Source of the DNA: Puniceicoccaceae bacterium
GTDB taxonomy: Bacteria > Verrucomicrobiota > Verrucomicrobiia > Opitutales > Coraliomargaritaceae
Length of the DNA stretch: 64,000 nt
Assembly: GCA_002729725.1 (NCBI GenBank)
Contig: PBYS01000125.1
Coordinates: 1-64,000, forward strand
Reading direction: 5' to 3'
Position numbers and translations under genes: made by a program. The first letter of the stretch is position 1. The number at the start of each line of letters is the position of its first letter. Below the pieces are notes generated by a model. It was not told where the DNA came from and made no database searches. It saw only the letters and a list, made by a program, of their open reading frames with translations. This document shows, one piece after another, positions 27,509 through 38,393 of the stretch.

Positions 27509-27540
27509 ATTAAGCCGCTTTAATGCGGCTTAATTTTTTT
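27509..27540 (+). terminator. Hairpin terminator between acpP and fabF
   Basis: A perfect 10-bp stem, ATTAAGCCGC (27509-27518) and its complement (27525-27534), encloses a 6-base loop and runs into seven T residues. It lies 24 bp after acpP and 12 bp before fabF. Such a site would let acpP be made in excess of fabF by partial termination, matching the high ACP demand of cells. Confidence 0.8.
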
Positions 27541-27551
27541 ATAAAGACATC

Positions 27552-28811
27552 ATGAGTGAAGCAATTGAGAAACAACGTGTCGTGATCACCGGCATCGGAA
27601 CGGTAACTAGTTACGGTGACGGTGTGGAAACTTTCTGGGATAATCTACTCGCAGGGAAAAGTGGTATCGATACGGTAAAATCTTTCGATATTACCGAGTA
27701 CCCTTCGAAGGTCGGTGCCGAGTGCACGAATTTCGAGGCGGGCCAATATATGGACCCCAAGGAGGCACGTCGGAATGACCGCTATACGCAATTTGCGGTC
27801 GCTGCTTCTCGCCTGGCTCTGAAAGATGCTGCAATTGAAGATACGTCTAAGTTGGATGCAGATCGTTTTGGCGTGTTGATTGGCTCTGGTATCGGAGGGA
27901 TGTTGACGATTCAGACGCAAAGCCGTCGCCTCTATGAAGGTGGGCCACGTCGTGTGTCTCCATTTATGATTCCTTCGCTGATTGCGAATATCGCCAGCGG
28001 CGTCGTCGCGATCGAAGTCGGGGCTCGTGGTCCGAACTATGGGATCGTCAGCGCTTGTGCCTCGGGCACGCACAGTATCGGCGAAGCCTTTCAAAAGCTA
28101 CGTGATGGAGACAGTGATATTATGTTGGCAGGTGGCAGTGAAGCCGCTGTTACAGAGCTCGGATACGCAGGCTTCTGTTCGATGAAGGCGATGAGCACCA
28201 GCTATAATGACAATCCTACGACTGCCAGCCGTCCTTTTGATAAGGGCCGCGATGGCTTTATCATGGGTGAAGGCGCCGGCGTGCTGGTGCTGGAAACGCT
28301 GGAACACGCGCAAGCGCGTGGTGCGACAATTTATTGCGAAATCGCCGGGTACAGTGCGACTTGCGATGCCTATCACATCACTTCGCCCGATCCAGAAGGT
28401 AAGGCCCTGGGCACTGCGATGCGTAATGTGGTTGAAGAGGCAGGCATTCGGCCTGAAGACGTCAGCTACATCAATGCGCACGGCACTTCGACGCCTTACA
28501 ACGATAAGTTTGAAACGGGTGCGATCAAGAAGGCTTTCGGCGATCACGCTTACAAAGTGGCAGTCTCTTCGACTAAGGGTATGACAGGTCACCTGCTCGG
28601 CGCTGCGGGCGGCGTGGAGTCGGCGGTCTGTGCACTTGCGATTCGCGATGGCAAAATTCCCGCGACGATCAATTACAACGAGCCAGATCCAGATTGTGAT
28701 CTTGATTACGTGCCGAATGAGATGCGTGAGGCCGAAGTCAACGTAGCGATCTGCAACAACCTCGGTTTTGGCGGTCATAATGCGACCTTGCTCTTCAAAA
28801 AGCTGGTCTAA
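27552..28811 (+). CDS. fabF: 3-oxoacyl-[acyl-carrier-protein] synthase II
   Basis: Condenses malonyl-ACP with acyl-ACP in chain elongation. The 419-residue length is normal for KAS II. The catalytic triad is visible: Cys169 in VSACASGTHS, His in NAHGTSTPYND and His in KGMTGHLLGAAGG, with the C-terminal NNLGFGGHNATLLF. It is the third gene of fabG-acpP-fabF-plsY. Its stop codon lies in the first unit of a 13-bp tandem triplication. Confidence 0.95.
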   Translation: MSEAIEKQRVVITGIGTVTSYGDGVETFWDNLLAGKSGIDTVKSFDITEYPSKVGAECTNFEAGQYMDPKEARRNDRYTQFAVAASRLALKDAAIEDTSKLDADRFGVLIGSGIGGMLTIQTQSRRLYEGGPRRVSPFMIPSLIANIASGVVAIEVGARGPNYGIVSACASGTHSIGEAFQKLRDGDSDIMLAGGSEAAVTELGYAGFCSMKAMSTSYNDNPTTASRPFDKGRDGFIMGEGAGVLVLETLEHAQARGATIYCEIAGYSATCDAYHITSPDPEGKALGTAMRNVVEEAGIRPEDVSYINAHGTSTPYNDKFETGAIKKAFGDHAYKVAVSSTKGMTGHLLGAAGGVESAVCALAIRDGKIPATINYNEPDPDCDLDYVPNEMREAEVNVAICNNLGFGGHNATLLFKKLV

Positions 28812-28837
28812 GCAACTGGTCTAAGTAACTGGTCTAG
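28803..28837. repeat. 13-bp tandem triplication across the fabF stop codon
   Basis: Units begin at 28803, 28816 and 28829 with the core CTGGTCTAA (third copy CTGGTCTAG). The first unit is the end of fabF including its TAA; the others are untranslated duplicates filling the spacer before plsY. The pattern suggests replication slippage at the gene end. Confidence 0.85.
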
Positions 28838-28840
28838 CCG

Positions 28841-29431
28841 GTGGCAATTTCTTCCATTCTCCTAGTCGTATTGGTCGGCTATTTTCTCGGTGCGATCAGC
28901 TTCGCGGTGATCGTGGCGCGTGGCCAGGGCGTTGATATCTTCAAAGAGGGTAGCGGTAATCCGGGGGCGACCAATGTAAAGCGTGTGCTGGGTGCAAAGT
29001 GGGGTAATACTGTCTTCGCGCTCGATGCCCTCAAGGGCTTTATCGCCGCTGGCTGGCCGCTGCTCGCTTATGGTGGTGACAATCGGTTGGCTGTGATCGG
29101 CCTGATCGCGGCGATTCTTGGGCATAGCTTTTCCATCTTTCTCAAGTTTCGCGGCGGCAAGGGCGTGGCGACCACTATTGGGGGGCTGCTAGCCCTGATG
29201 TGGGCAGTGCTCTTGATCGGCTTGGTGATCTGGTTGGTCGTCTTTTATAGCTCTAAAATGGTGGCGCTGGCTTCGATCTTGTTTGCGCTCAGTTTGCCGG
29301 TTTCGGCTTACTTTATCCATGGCACGCAAGATCCACGCTTTTACCTAGGCCTCATTTTAGCAGTCTTGATCGTGGTGCGCCACCGGTCCAATATCGCCCG
29401 TATGTTTGGGGGCAAGGAGAACAAGTTTTAG
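28841..29431 (+). CDS. plsY: Glycerol-3-phosphate acyltransferase PlsY
   Basis: An inner-membrane enzyme that transfers acyl from acyl-phosphate to glycerol-3-phosphate, the first step of phospholipid synthesis. The 196-residue protein has five membrane helices and the three PlsY motifs: SGNPGATNVKRVLG, the glycine-rich KFRGGKGVATTIGG, and the C-terminal RHRSNIARM. The start is a GTG at 28841, placed right after the 13-bp repeats. Location after fabF links acyl supply to lipid assembly. A PlsX partner is not in this window. Confidence 0.92.
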   Translation: MAISSILLVVLVGYFLGAISFAVIVARGQGVDIFKEGSGNPGATNVKRVLGAKWGNTVFALDALKGFIAAGWPLLAYGGDNRLAVIGLIAAILGHSFSIFLKFRGGKGVATTIGGLLALMWAVLLIGLVIWLVVFYSSKMVALASILFALSLPVSAYFIHGTQDPRFYLGLILAVLIVVRHRSNIARMFGGKENKF

Positions 29432-29506
29432 GGCGAAGGTTCCTTGCTCTCTTGGATCAATGCTGCATGAGAGGGTTCAAGCTTTTCAGCCTTTTCTATG
29501 CTTCGT

Positions 29507-30919
29507 CTAGTGCTCCTGAACCAGCCTGCGTGCTGTGGCTTGCGGCTGCGTTTGCAAATTAAGTTTCATGAGCAGTGATATTATGAGTGCGCCAACAAGT
29601 GCCGCGCCGAATACATAAAGGCTGGTTTGATAGCTTTGCGTGGCTTCGTAGACGCGTGCGTTGACCATCGGGCCGACTAGGCCCGCGCAGGACCATGCGG
29701 TGAGGATCATGCCGAGTAGCGTGGGCATGGCTCGTATGCCGAAAAGGTCGCTGATGTAGGTCGGTATGGTTGCAAAGCCACCTCCATAGCAGGAGAGAAT
29801 GATGAAGGTGATGCCCATGAAGAGAATCGGGAAATGGGTGAGCTTGGCCAAGAGCGGAAAGGCGGCGATTTGTAGCACGAAAAACGCAACAAAGGTATTG
29901 GGGCGTCCAATGTAGTCTGAAAGTGCGGCCCAGCCGATGCGGCCTAGTCCGTTGAATAGGGAGATGCCCATCACGAGTAAGCTGGCCTCCGAGTCGGATA
30001 AATGGACCATTTCGTAGCCCATCTTTTTAGCAGTTGATATGAGTGCAATGCCGCAGGATGCATTGATGAATAACATGCTCCAGAGCCCGTAAAATGCAGG
30101 GCGTTTCAATGCCTGTGCCACTGTTAATTCCTCGCCTTGCGACTTGGTCTGGGGGGACGTCTCTTTGCTGGGCACTGTCTGCAAGTCATCGCGCGTAGGT
30201 GGGCTGATATAGAGTGCGCTGGGCACCATGATCACGAGATAGATGCCGGCTAAGTAGCTAAAGGCCCGCACGATGGATGCTTTCTGGTAGAGGAGCGTTT
30301 TTTGAGGTGCGAGCGCTGCCTCAGGAGTCGCTGCGAGCGCTGCGGCGTCTGGGCTTGTCGCGGTGGCTGTTAGGGCAAGCGTGCCCTGTTGTTGATACTC
30401 GTAGGCACTGATACCCTGTGGCAGGGAGATCTCGGCTTGGACTGGCACGAATTGATCGATCAATTTGGCGCAAACCAGTCCACCAAAGCCGAAGCCCATA
30501 ATGGCGAGCCCGGTGGCCAAGCCGCGCCGATCGGGGAACCATTTGACCAGTGTGGCGATGGGGGAGATATAGCCCAAGCCGAGCCCGATGCCGCTGACTG
30601 CTCCGAAGCTTAAATAGAACAAGGGCAGGCTTTCTACTTGGCAGGCGAGTGCAGAGCCTAGCAGGCCGCCCGAAAAGAAGGCTGCGCTGAGCAGGCCGCC
30701 GAAGCGGGCCCCCTTGCGCTGGATGAAGCTTCCGAGGAAGGCGGCCGAGAGGCCCAGGAAGAAGATCGCCAGACTGAAGGCCAGTGAGGTGTTACTCGAG
30801 GACCAACCAAAGGTGTTTTCCAGAGGCATTTTCCATACGCTGTAGGCATAAATGGAGCCGATAGATAGGTTGATGCTGCAGGCGGACGCTGCAATGAGCC
30901 AACGATTTTTTGTTTTCAT
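29507..30919 (-). CDS. OFA-family major facilitator transporter, probable formate/organic-acid carrier
   Basis: A 470-residue MFS protein with about 12 membrane helices and a central hydrophilic loop (about residues 185-280; Ala/Thr-rich, then [18 protein letters not shown]). The N terminus [29 protein letters not shown] is characteristic of the oxalate/formate antiporter (OFA) group. The ATG at 30919 is chosen because the OFA family begins there. It lies 37 bp downstream of pflA on the same strand. The context pflB-pflA-transporter points to export of formate or exchange of fermentation acids. The substrate is inferred, since OFA proteins carry diverse monocarboxylates. Confidence 0.82.
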   Translation of the reverse strand: MKTKNRWLIAASACSINLSIGSIYAYSVWKMPLENTFGWSSSNTSLAFSLAIFFLGLSAAFLGSFIQRKGARFGGLLSAAFFSGGLLGSALACQVESLPLFYLSFGAVSGIGLGLGYISPIATLVKWFPDRRGLATGLAIMGFGFGGLVCAKLIDQFVPVQAEISLPQGISAYEYQQQGTLALTATATSPDAAALAATPEAALAPQKTLLYQKASIVRAFSYLAGIYLVIMVPSALYISPPTRDDLQTVPSKETSPQTKSQGEELTVAQALKRPAFYGLWSMLFINASCGIALISTAKKMGYEMVHLSDSEASLLVMGISLFNGLGRIGWAALSDYIGRPNTFVAFFVLQIAAFPLLAKLTHFPILFMGITFIILSCYGGGFATIPTYISDLFGIRAMPTLLGMILTAWSCAGLVGPMVNARVYEATQSYQTSLYVFGAALVGALIISLLMKLNLQTQPQATARRLVQEH

Positions 30920-30956
30920 GAGATATTCGCATCGACTCCTGCGCAATGGCGCTGCT

Positions 30957-31757
30957 CTAGATCGCAACGACTCCATGCCGCGCAAATATCGCGCGTGCGC
31001 TGTCGACTGCTTCCGGAGTCGGCGTTGGTGTGTTTGCTAGTTTATAAGGCAGCCCAGAGAGTTTGTATTTCTCTTCGCCCATTTTGTGGAAGGGGAGGAT
31101 TTCGACCCGTTCGACGTTGCCGAGTTGGTTGACGAATTGGGCCAGCCCATTGATGTTTTTCTCGTTGTCAGTGAGGCCGGGCACCAGCACGAAGCGGATC
31201 CAGACTTTGTTGCCGCGGGCATCCAGACGTTGTGCAAATTTGAGAGTTTGGTCTACACAGACTCCGGTCACGACTTTGTGAGTCATTGGACTGAAGCTTT
31301 TGATGTCGAGTAGCACTAGGTCGGTCTTGTCGAGCAGTGCTTCGCTGGCTTTGTGGCCGACAAAACCTGAGGTGTCTAAGGTGGTGTGAATGCCGGCTTC
31401 TTTAGCGAGGGTAAACATGGCTTCGACGAAGTCGGGCTGCATCAAAGGCTCCCCGCCTGATAGTGTAAGCCCCCCCTTGCGGATGAAGGATTTGTACTTC
31501 AGCACATCGGCAAAGGCCTCCTCCGCGGTGCGAGTCTCGCCGGCTGGTTTGCCTTGGCTATCCGGATTGTGGCAATATTGGCAGCGCAGCGGGCAACCAT
31601 GCAAGAAGAGCACATAGCGCAGACCGGGACCGTCGACTGTACCGCAGGTTTCGACGGAGTGGATAAATCCTTCAACGCTGCTCGAAGTTTCTTCGCGGGG
31701 AAGTGTTTCGTAGGCGCAGGCAGGTGGGGTGGTAGGTGCTTCGAGTAGTGTTGTCAT
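30957..31757 (-). CDS. pflA: Pyruvate formate-lyase-activating enzyme
   Basis: A radical-SAM enzyme that abstracts hydrogen from a glycine of PflB to install its radical. The 266-residue protein has an N-terminal [19 protein letters not shown] signature and the 4Fe-4S motif CPLRCQYC (CxxxCxxC), then [16 protein letters not shown] and DIKSF. The ATG at 31757 is preferred over an upstream GTG at 31778, because family homology begins about 35 residues in and neither has a good Shine-Dalgarno. It is separated from pflB by 128 bp filled with opposed heptamer repeats. Confidence 0.93.
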   Translation of the reverse strand: MTTLLEAPTTPPACAYETLPREETSSSVEGFIHSVETCGTVDGPGLRYVLFLHGCPLRCQYCHNPDSQGKPAGETRTAEEAFADVLKYKSFIRKGGLTLSGGEPLMQPDFVEAMFTLAKEAGIHTTLDTSGFVGHKASEALLDKTDLVLLDIKSFSPMTHKVVTGVCVDQTLKFAQRLDARGNKVWIRFVLVPGLTDNEKNINGLAQFVNQLGNVERVEILPFHKMGEEKYKLSGLPYKLANTPTPTPEAVDSARAIFARHGVVAI

Positions 31758-31772
31758 GATGATTTTTAGTCG

Positions 31773-31883
31773 GAACACCGAACACCGAAGATTGAATTTT
31801 TGGATCAGAGGGCTAGGCCGCCGAGATGCTATTCGATGTTCGATGTTCGATGTTCAATGTTCGATGTTCAATGTTCAGCGTTC
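31773..31883. repeat. Two opposed heptamer arrays in the pflB-pflA spacer
   Basis: On the + strand four units GAACACC, GAACACC, GAAGATT, GAATTTT (31773-31800) face seven units of the form GATGTTC/AATGTTC (31835-31883), which are the same heptamer inverted. About 34 bases separate them. In the minus-strand transcript the arrays can pair over some 25 bases, with G-U wobbles where C and T differ. The right array ends two bases from the pflB stop codon. The result is a large intercistronic stem-loop, which could stabilise pflB mRNA or reduce read-through into pflA. Confidence 0.75.
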
Positions 31884-31885
31884 AT

Positions 31886-34156
31886 TTAGATTTTGTCGTG
31901 GAAGGTCCGCGTGATGACGTCCATCTGCTGCTCTTTGGTCAGCTTGATGAAGTTTACGGCGTAGCCTGAGACGCGGACGGTGAGTTGTGGGTATTTTTCC
32001 GGATGCTCCATTGCATCGAGCAAAGTCTCCTTTTCGAAGACGTTGACATTGATGTGGTGCCCAGTCGCTTCGAAGTAGCCATCCAGAATGTTTCCTAGGT
32101 TGGCCACTTGTTCGGGTGCTGTTTTGCCCAGTGCCTTAGGCACGATGGAGAAGGTGTAGGAGATGCCGTCCTGCGAGTGTTCGTAGGGGAGTTTGGCCAC
32201 CGAAGCCATCGAGGCGACTGCGCCCTTGCGATCACGACCGTGCATGGGGTTGGCCCCCGGTGCGAAAGGCTCGCCGGCCTTGCGGCCGTCGGGAGTGCTG
32301 CCGGTCTTGGTGCCGTAAACCACGTTGGAGGTGATAGTGAGCACCGATTGGGTGGGCACGGAATTGCGGTAAGTGGGCTGTTGCCGCACTTTATCCATGA
32401 AGCGCTCGACCAGATCGTTGGCAAAGGCATCCACTCGGTCGTCGTTGTTGCCGAAGGCCGGATACTCTCCGATCACTTTGTAGTCCACGGCGAGGCCTTC
32501 TTGATTGCGGATGACTTTGACCTTGGCGTGCTTCACTGCAGAGAGTGAATCGGCTGCGACCGATAGGCCGGCAATGCCGCAGGCCATGGTGCGCAGGATC
32601 ACGGGGTCGTGAAGGGCCATCATGATGTTTTCTGCTGAGTATTTATCATGCATGTAGTGGATGATATTCAGCGCTTTGACATAGGTGGCGGCCAGCCAGT
32701 CCATGGTCTTGTCGAAGCGTGCCATCAGGTCGTCAAACTCTAGATAGTCGCCGGTGAAAGGATCACTCTCGGGGGCGATTTGCAGGCCACTCTTTTCGTC
32801 TTTGCCGCCATTGATGGCGTAGAGCATCGCTTTGGCCAGATTGGCGCGAGCGCCGAAGAACTGCATTTGCTTGCCGATCCGCATCGCGGAGACACAGCAA
32901 GCGATGCCGTAATCGTCGCCCCAATACTGGCGCATCAGATCGTCGTTCTCATACTGAATCGAGCTGGTTTCTATGGATACCTTGGCGCAGAAATCCTTGA
33001 AGCCCTGTGGTAAATTTTGAGACCACAGCACGGTGAGATTTGGCTCGGGGGCGGGCCCGAGGTTGTAGAGGGTTTGTAGCACGCGGAAGCTGGACTTGGT
33101 CACCAGTGAGCGGTCGTCTTCGCCCATGCCGCCGATGCTTTCGGTCACCCATGTGGGGTCGCCGGAGAAGAGCTCGTCGTAGTCGGTGGTACGAATGAAG
33201 CGCACGATCCGCATCTTCATGACCAAGTGGTCGATAATCTCTTGAGCCTGCTCCTCGTTTAAAGTACCTTCAGCGAAGTCGCGTTCGAAGTAGATATCGA
33301 AGAAGGTGGCTGTGCGGCCAAAGGACATTGCGGCACCGTTTTGGTCCTTCACCGCGCCGAGGTAGCCGAAGTAGGTCCATTGCACGGCTTGTTGCCCGTT
33401 TTGGGCGGGCAGGGAAATGTCGATGCCATAGGCGGCTGCCATGGTCTTGAGATCTTTGAGCGCTTTGATCTGATCCTGAGTCTCTTCACGTTCGCGTACC
33501 CAGTCTTCGCTGAAGCTTTCGTTTTGGCTGTCTTTGAGCAGGCGTAGCTTATCGGCAATCAAGCGGTCTACGCCATAGAGCGCGACGCGGCGATAGTCGC
33601 CTATGATCCGTCCGCGGCCATAGCCATCGGGGAGACCGGTGACGATGCCGGCCGAGCGTGCCTTACGGATGTCGTCGGTGTAGCAGGCGAACACTCCGTC
33701 GTTGTGTGTTTTGCGGTGCTTGGCAAAAATGTCCGCAGTCTCGGGGTCCATTTCGCGGCCGTGTGCCTGCAGCGCTTTCTGGGCGATCCGCACACCGCCA
33801 TAAGGCAGCATGGCGCGCTTGAGTGGCTTGTCGGTCTGCACGCCCACGATGGTTTCCAAGTCTTGGTTGATGTAGCCGGCTGCGTGAGAGGCGACCGAAC
33901 CTACGACTTTTGTGTCTGCATCCAGCACACCACCTGCGGCGCGCTCCTCTTCGAGTAGCAGCTTGAGCTCGTTCCAAAGTTGCGTGGTTTTTGCGGTCGG
34001 CTCTTTCAGAAACGAATAGTCGCCCTGGTAGGGCGTGTAGTTCTGCTGAATGAAGTCGCGAACGTCGATCTGGTCTTGCCAGACCCCGTTGCGAAAATTG
34101 CGCCATGCGGACGCTGCGTTATCCTCTGTGTGGGCGGGGGATGTTGTAGTTTGCAT
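31886..34156 (-). CDS. pflB: Formate C-acetyltransferase (pyruvate formate-lyase)
   Basis: The glycyl-radical enzyme that cleaves pyruvate with CoA to acetyl-CoA and formate under anoxia. The 756-residue length is standard. The adjacent active-site cysteines are in [15 protein letters not shown] (about residues 418-419) and the radical glycine is in RVSGYAVNF near residue 732. It heads a unit with pflA and an OFA transporter. Upstream, a palindrome and other inverted CTAAT elements surround a candidate -10 box and suggest repressor or redox control. Presence of this operon indicates fermentative ability. Confidence 0.97.
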   Translation of the reverse strand: MQTTTSPAHTEDNAASAWRNFRNGVWQDQIDVRDFIQQNYTPYQGDYSFLKEPTAKTTQLWNELKLLLEEERAAGGVLDADTKVVGSVASHAAGYINQDLETIVGVQTDKPLKRAMLPYGGVRIAQKALQAHGREMDPETADIFAKHRKTHNDGVFACYTDDIRKARSAGIVTGLPDGYGRGRIIGDYRRVALYGVDRLIADKLRLLKDSQNESFSEDWVREREETQDQIKALKDLKTMAAAYGIDISLPAQNGQQAVQWTYFGYLGAVKDQNGAAMSFGRTATFFDIYFERDFAEGTLNEEQAQEIIDHLVMKMRIVRFIRTTDYDELFSGDPTWVTESIGGMGEDDRSLVTKSSFRVLQTLYNLGPAPEPNLTVLWSQNLPQGFKDFCAKVSIETSSIQYENDDLMRQYWGDDYGIACCVSAMRIGKQMQFFGARANLAKAMLYAINGGKDEKSGLQIAPESDPFTGDYLEFDDLMARFDKTMDWLAATYVKALNIIHYMHDKYSAENIMMALHDPVILRTMACGIAGLSVAADSLSAVKHAKVKVIRNQEGLAVDYKVIGEYPAFGNNDDRVDAFANDLVERFMDKVRQQPTYRNSVPTQSVLTITSNVVYGTKTGSTPDGRKAGEPFAPGANPMHGRDRKGAVASMASVAKLPYEHSQDGISYTFSIVPKALGKTAPEQVANLGNILDGYFEATGHHINVNVFEKETLLDAMEHPEKYPQLTVRVSGYAVNFIKLTKEQQMDVITRTFHDKI

Positions 34157-34182
34157 ATCTGTATTCGATTAAAGAAGTGTGA

Positions 34183-34253
34183 GCTAATTTTATTAGCATC
34201 TTCGATTAGTAAAATTTATACAGAAGAAGTATGTAAACAGGTTGTCTAATCGA
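34183..34253 (-). promoter_or_regulatory. pflB promoter region with CTAAT palindromes
   Basis: The palindrome GCTAAT-TTT-ATTAGC is at 34183-34197. A second inverted pair, TCGATTAG (34202-34209) and CTAATCGA (34246-34253), flanks a candidate -10 box TATAAA (minus strand, 34215-34220). Another GCTAAT is at about 34265. The repeated half-site around one promoter suggests an operator array for a dimeric regulator. It does not match the FNR (TTGAT-N4-ATCAA) or Rex consensus. Confidence 0.5.
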
Positions 34254-34455
34254 GTATAAAGTGTGCTAATCCTTTTTTAATAAGCATATCTTATGGATTC
34301 CTTTAGTGATGTCAGGGGGGAGCGCGAGAGACAGTCGAAGCGTTACGCCAACGCCACGGGCAGTCATCTCAAAATCGCTTTGGAGCCTGTTGGGTTCTTG
34401 AGAGAGTCGTCAGAAGACAGATGTCAGCTGCCAATTCTGAATATCAATAAGTTAC

Positions 34456-34487
34456 AAAAAAACGCTCACGGTTTCCCGTGAGCGTTT
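34456..34487 (-). terminator. Rho-independent terminator of typA
   Basis: A perfect 12-bp stem, AAACGCTCACGG (34460-34471) and its complement (34476-34487), with a 4-base loop. On the minus strand it is followed by a run of seven T. It lies 25 bp after the typA stop. Confidence 0.9.
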
Positions 34488-34512
34488 GGTCTAAATAATA
34501 TGCCCTATGAGC

Positions 34513-36348
<1,836 letters not shown>

Positions 36349-36368
36349 TTACTTAAGGATGTCTTTGT

Positions 36369-36436
36369 CGTAATCCGTCTCTTAATCCCTCTCTGATGCA
36401 TCCCAGAGGTGGGACTACTTGAAGAGATGGATTACG
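36369..36436 (-). promoter_or_regulatory. Long inverted repeat in the typA 5' leader
   Basis: CGTAATCCGTCTCTT (36369-36383) pairs with AAGAGATGGATTACG (36422-36436) over 15 bp with one mismatch. The enclosed 38 bases contain a smaller CCTCT/AGAGG pairing. Located 20-90 bases upstream of the typA ATG, it would form a stable hairpin in the leader transcript or act as an operator. No known riboswitch class was recognised. Confidence 0.5.
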
Positions 36437-36451
36437 ATTAAGATCACCTAG

Positions 36452-36484
36452 AAAGAGAAAACCCGCCGAGGAATTTACGGCGGG
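36452..36484 (-). terminator. Terminator downstream of the LEA-14-like gene
   Basis: The stem CCCGCCG (36462-36468) and CGGCGGG (36478-36484) has a 9-base loop. On the minus strand it runs into TTTTCTCTTT. It lies about 140 bp after the lipoprotein gene and upstream of the typA leader, insulating the two. Confidence 0.75.
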
Positions 36485-36623
36485 GTGGTAGTTGAAGGGC
36501 GGCATAGATGTCAGCCCGAGGCACGAAGTCAATGGAAATAGACAGTGCCCAAGAGCTCAGCCTTGGCATTCATTCATTCGTGCGGCGGCTGTCTACATGC
36601 GCAGTCGCTGCTTGGTTGTATGC

Positions 36624-37088
36624 TCAGTACAGAGGTAAAACTCCGCTTTCGGTTACAGTGGTGGCAGGCATCCATTTCGAGGTGGTGCCGAGCTTGGCAC
36701 GCAGCTGGTAGGGCAGCTCCGTGCTGGTGCTTTCCATTAAGCGGGCGGCGAGTCGCACGCTGTTCACTAAGTTGGCTGCAGAGCTGACGGAGACGACTGT
36801 GTCGCTATAGCCAGCAATGCTTGGGATTTGATTCGCAGTGCCATTCACCACATCGATGCCGTCGATGCTGAGCTCGTAATACAAGCCCTTGAGCTCAATC
36901 GGTTCTGGGTTCGGGTTGACGATGCGAAGTTGGATTGTGAACTGCAGGACGGCTGTATCGGTAGCGCTTTTACTGATGCCGACTACGTCCAGCTTGGGTT
37001 GCTCGTAATTGGAGGGCATGCTTGCGCATCCACCCAAGCTGAGTGTTAGTATCATGGCGAAGAGCAATGGCAAAAATTTCATAGGCAT
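36624..37088 (-). CDS. LEA-14/WHy-domain lipoprotein
   Basis: A predicted lipoprotein of about 154 residues. The signal peptide ends in a lipobox LSLGGCAS, so the mature protein begins at Cys. The rest is a single LEA_2 (WHy) beta-sandwich: LDVVGISKSATDTAVLQFTI, the conserved VNPNPEPIELKGLYYELSIDG, then SIAGYSDTVVSVSS. The WHy domain is linked to desiccation and stress tolerance in plants and bacteria, but bacterial members are mostly uncharacterised. The start could be the Met at 37088 or the one at 37082; both give the same lipobox. A terminator follows. Confidence 0.75.
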   Translation of the reverse strand: MPMKFLPLLFAMILTLSLGGCASMPSNYEQPKLDVVGISKSATDTAVLQFTIQLRIVNPNPEPIELKGLYYELSIDGIDVVNGTANQIPSIAGYSDTVVSVSSAANLVNSVRLAARLMESTSTELPYQLRAKLGTTSKWMPATTVTESGVLPLY

Positions 37089-37205
37089 AAAGAAACGCGT
37101 TGCTGTCAAAACGGCGAGCTTTTTACCTCATTCTAAGGGTGGGGCAGGTGCGTGCTCGAAAGAATGTTCTGTCCTATTACTCGCGCATATTCTAACACTC
37201 AACTT

Positions 37206-38123
37206 ATGGACGCTGCTAATTACTTCTATCAATATCGACCCGCTGCCCACTTCCTTGTCACGGATGAGGATGCGGCGGATTTTTTGCAAAGTCAGTTCAG
37301 CAATGAACTGCGTCCTTTTGAGCCTGGGCGTTGCTGTTACGGGCTCTGGCTGGATGTGAAGGGCAAGGTGATTGCTGACAGTGTCGTGCTTTGCGAGGGC
37401 GAGGAGCGCTTTCGGGTCTTGAGTGAATGTTGCCCCAGCGAGGTGATTACAGCCCATCTGCAGCGACACATCATTGCCGATGAGGTCGTGATCGAGCCCG
37501 CAGGGCCCGCATGGGCCTTTCAGCTTTTCGCGGGCGCTGTGACTGCGCTTGGGTGGACGCCGCTGCAGCCGGGGCAGTTTGAGACGATTTCCGGCGGTAG
37601 GCTCTACTGCGTGCGTGATCAGCATTATACTATAGTGCTGGAATCCGAGTCCGCAGCGGAGGCCTGTCGAGCTCGATTACTAGCGGCTGGCTTTGCGGCC
37701 TATTCCGAGGCAGAGCAGGGCCTTGCGCGTCTCGGGGCGGGGATTCCGTTGGTTCCCTATGAAATTGGCCCTGCAGACCTGCCGGGAGAGGGAGGCTTGC
37801 AGCAGGATGCCATCTCGTTTACAAAGGGCTGCTACCTTGGGCAAGAGGTGGTGGCTCGTATGCATAATTTAGGTAAGCCACAGCGTGGCCTGTTTATCGT
37901 CACGGGGCAGGGCAGCCTGCCTTCGGTGCCCTGTGCTTTATATAATGAAGGTGCTAAGCAAGTCGGAGAGTTGCGCACCGCTTATTCTGAAGCTGTAGGA
38001 GATGTTTGGCGCGGTGTGGCGATTTTAAAAACACGCTATGCCAGTGAGGGCGAACGCCTGCACTCTGATGCGGAAGAGGTGATGGTCGCTGAGCTACTGC
38101 GGAAAGGGCCTAAGCATGACTGA
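37206..38123 (+). CDS. ygfZ: Folate-binding protein YgfZ/GcvT-like (Fe-S cluster assembly factor)
   Basis: A 305-residue protein of the GcvT superfamily. The diagnostic YgfZ motif KGCYLGQEVVARM (K-G-C-Y-x-G-Q-E) is present at about residues 208-220. In studied bacteria YgfZ uses tetrahydrofolate to support assembly or repair of certain Fe-S enzymes. The ATG at 37206 is chosen because the conserved N terminus (FLVTDEDAADFLQSQFSN) follows at normal distance; the frame opens earlier at 37152 without similarity. Its last 8 bases overlap the next small gene. Confidence 0.88.
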   Translation: MDAANYFYQYRPAAHFLVTDEDAADFLQSQFSNELRPFEPGRCCYGLWLDVKGKVIADSVVLCEGEERFRVLSECCPSEVITAHLQRHIIADEVVIEPAGPAWAFQLFAGAVTALGWTPLQPGQFETISGGRLYCVRDQHYTIVLESESAAEACRARLLAAGFAAYSEAEQGLARLGAGIPLVPYEIGPADLPGEGGLQQDAISFTKGCYLGQEVVARMHNLGKPQRGLFIVTGQGSLPSVPCALYNEGAKQVGELRTAYSEAVGDVWRGVAILKTRYASEGERLHSDAEEVMVAELLRKGPKHD

Positions 38124-38316
38124 TCCAGCAAATGATTATGTGGGCGAGCTGACGCAGATCTTTATCAACTTGGGAGCTGCTGAAGACTCGGCTGAGGTGA
38201 TGGCGAGACAACTCTTAAAGCGTGCAGGGCAGATCGCCGAAGAGCGTGGAATTTCAAAAGTCGAAGCGACGGAAACCCTATTAAAACAGGTGTTTGACGC
38301 GCGTCAGCAAGCTTGA
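38116..38316 (+). CDS. Small acidic helical protein, unknown function
   Basis: A 66-residue protein starting inside the end of ygfZ (8-bp overlap), suggesting translational coupling. It is predicted to be all-helical with a heptad-like distribution (YVGELTQIFINLGAAEDSAEVMARQLLKRAGQIAEERG), no membrane segment and no cysteine. I do not recognise a family. The coupling suggests a partner role with YgfZ, which is inference only. The 155-bp gap that follows contains the promoter of the HU gene. Confidence 0.6.
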   Translation: MTDPANDYVGELTQIFINLGAAEDSAEVMARQLLKRAGQIAEERGISKVEATETLLKQVFDARQQA

Positions 38317-38393
38317 AATCGCTCAGGTAAAGACTTCAGAGCGTGCATGCCGCTGAAAACCGCAAATAATAGGGCCTCAGAGCGGATTTTAGG

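Noticed and set aside
34293..34481. 62-codon + strand frame between pflB and typA
   Set aside because: No recognisable features, and its 3' end runs into the typA terminator hairpin.
36369..36436. Known riboswitch upstream of typA
   Set aside because: Only a simple hairpin can be seen; conserved cores of common riboswitches were not recognised.
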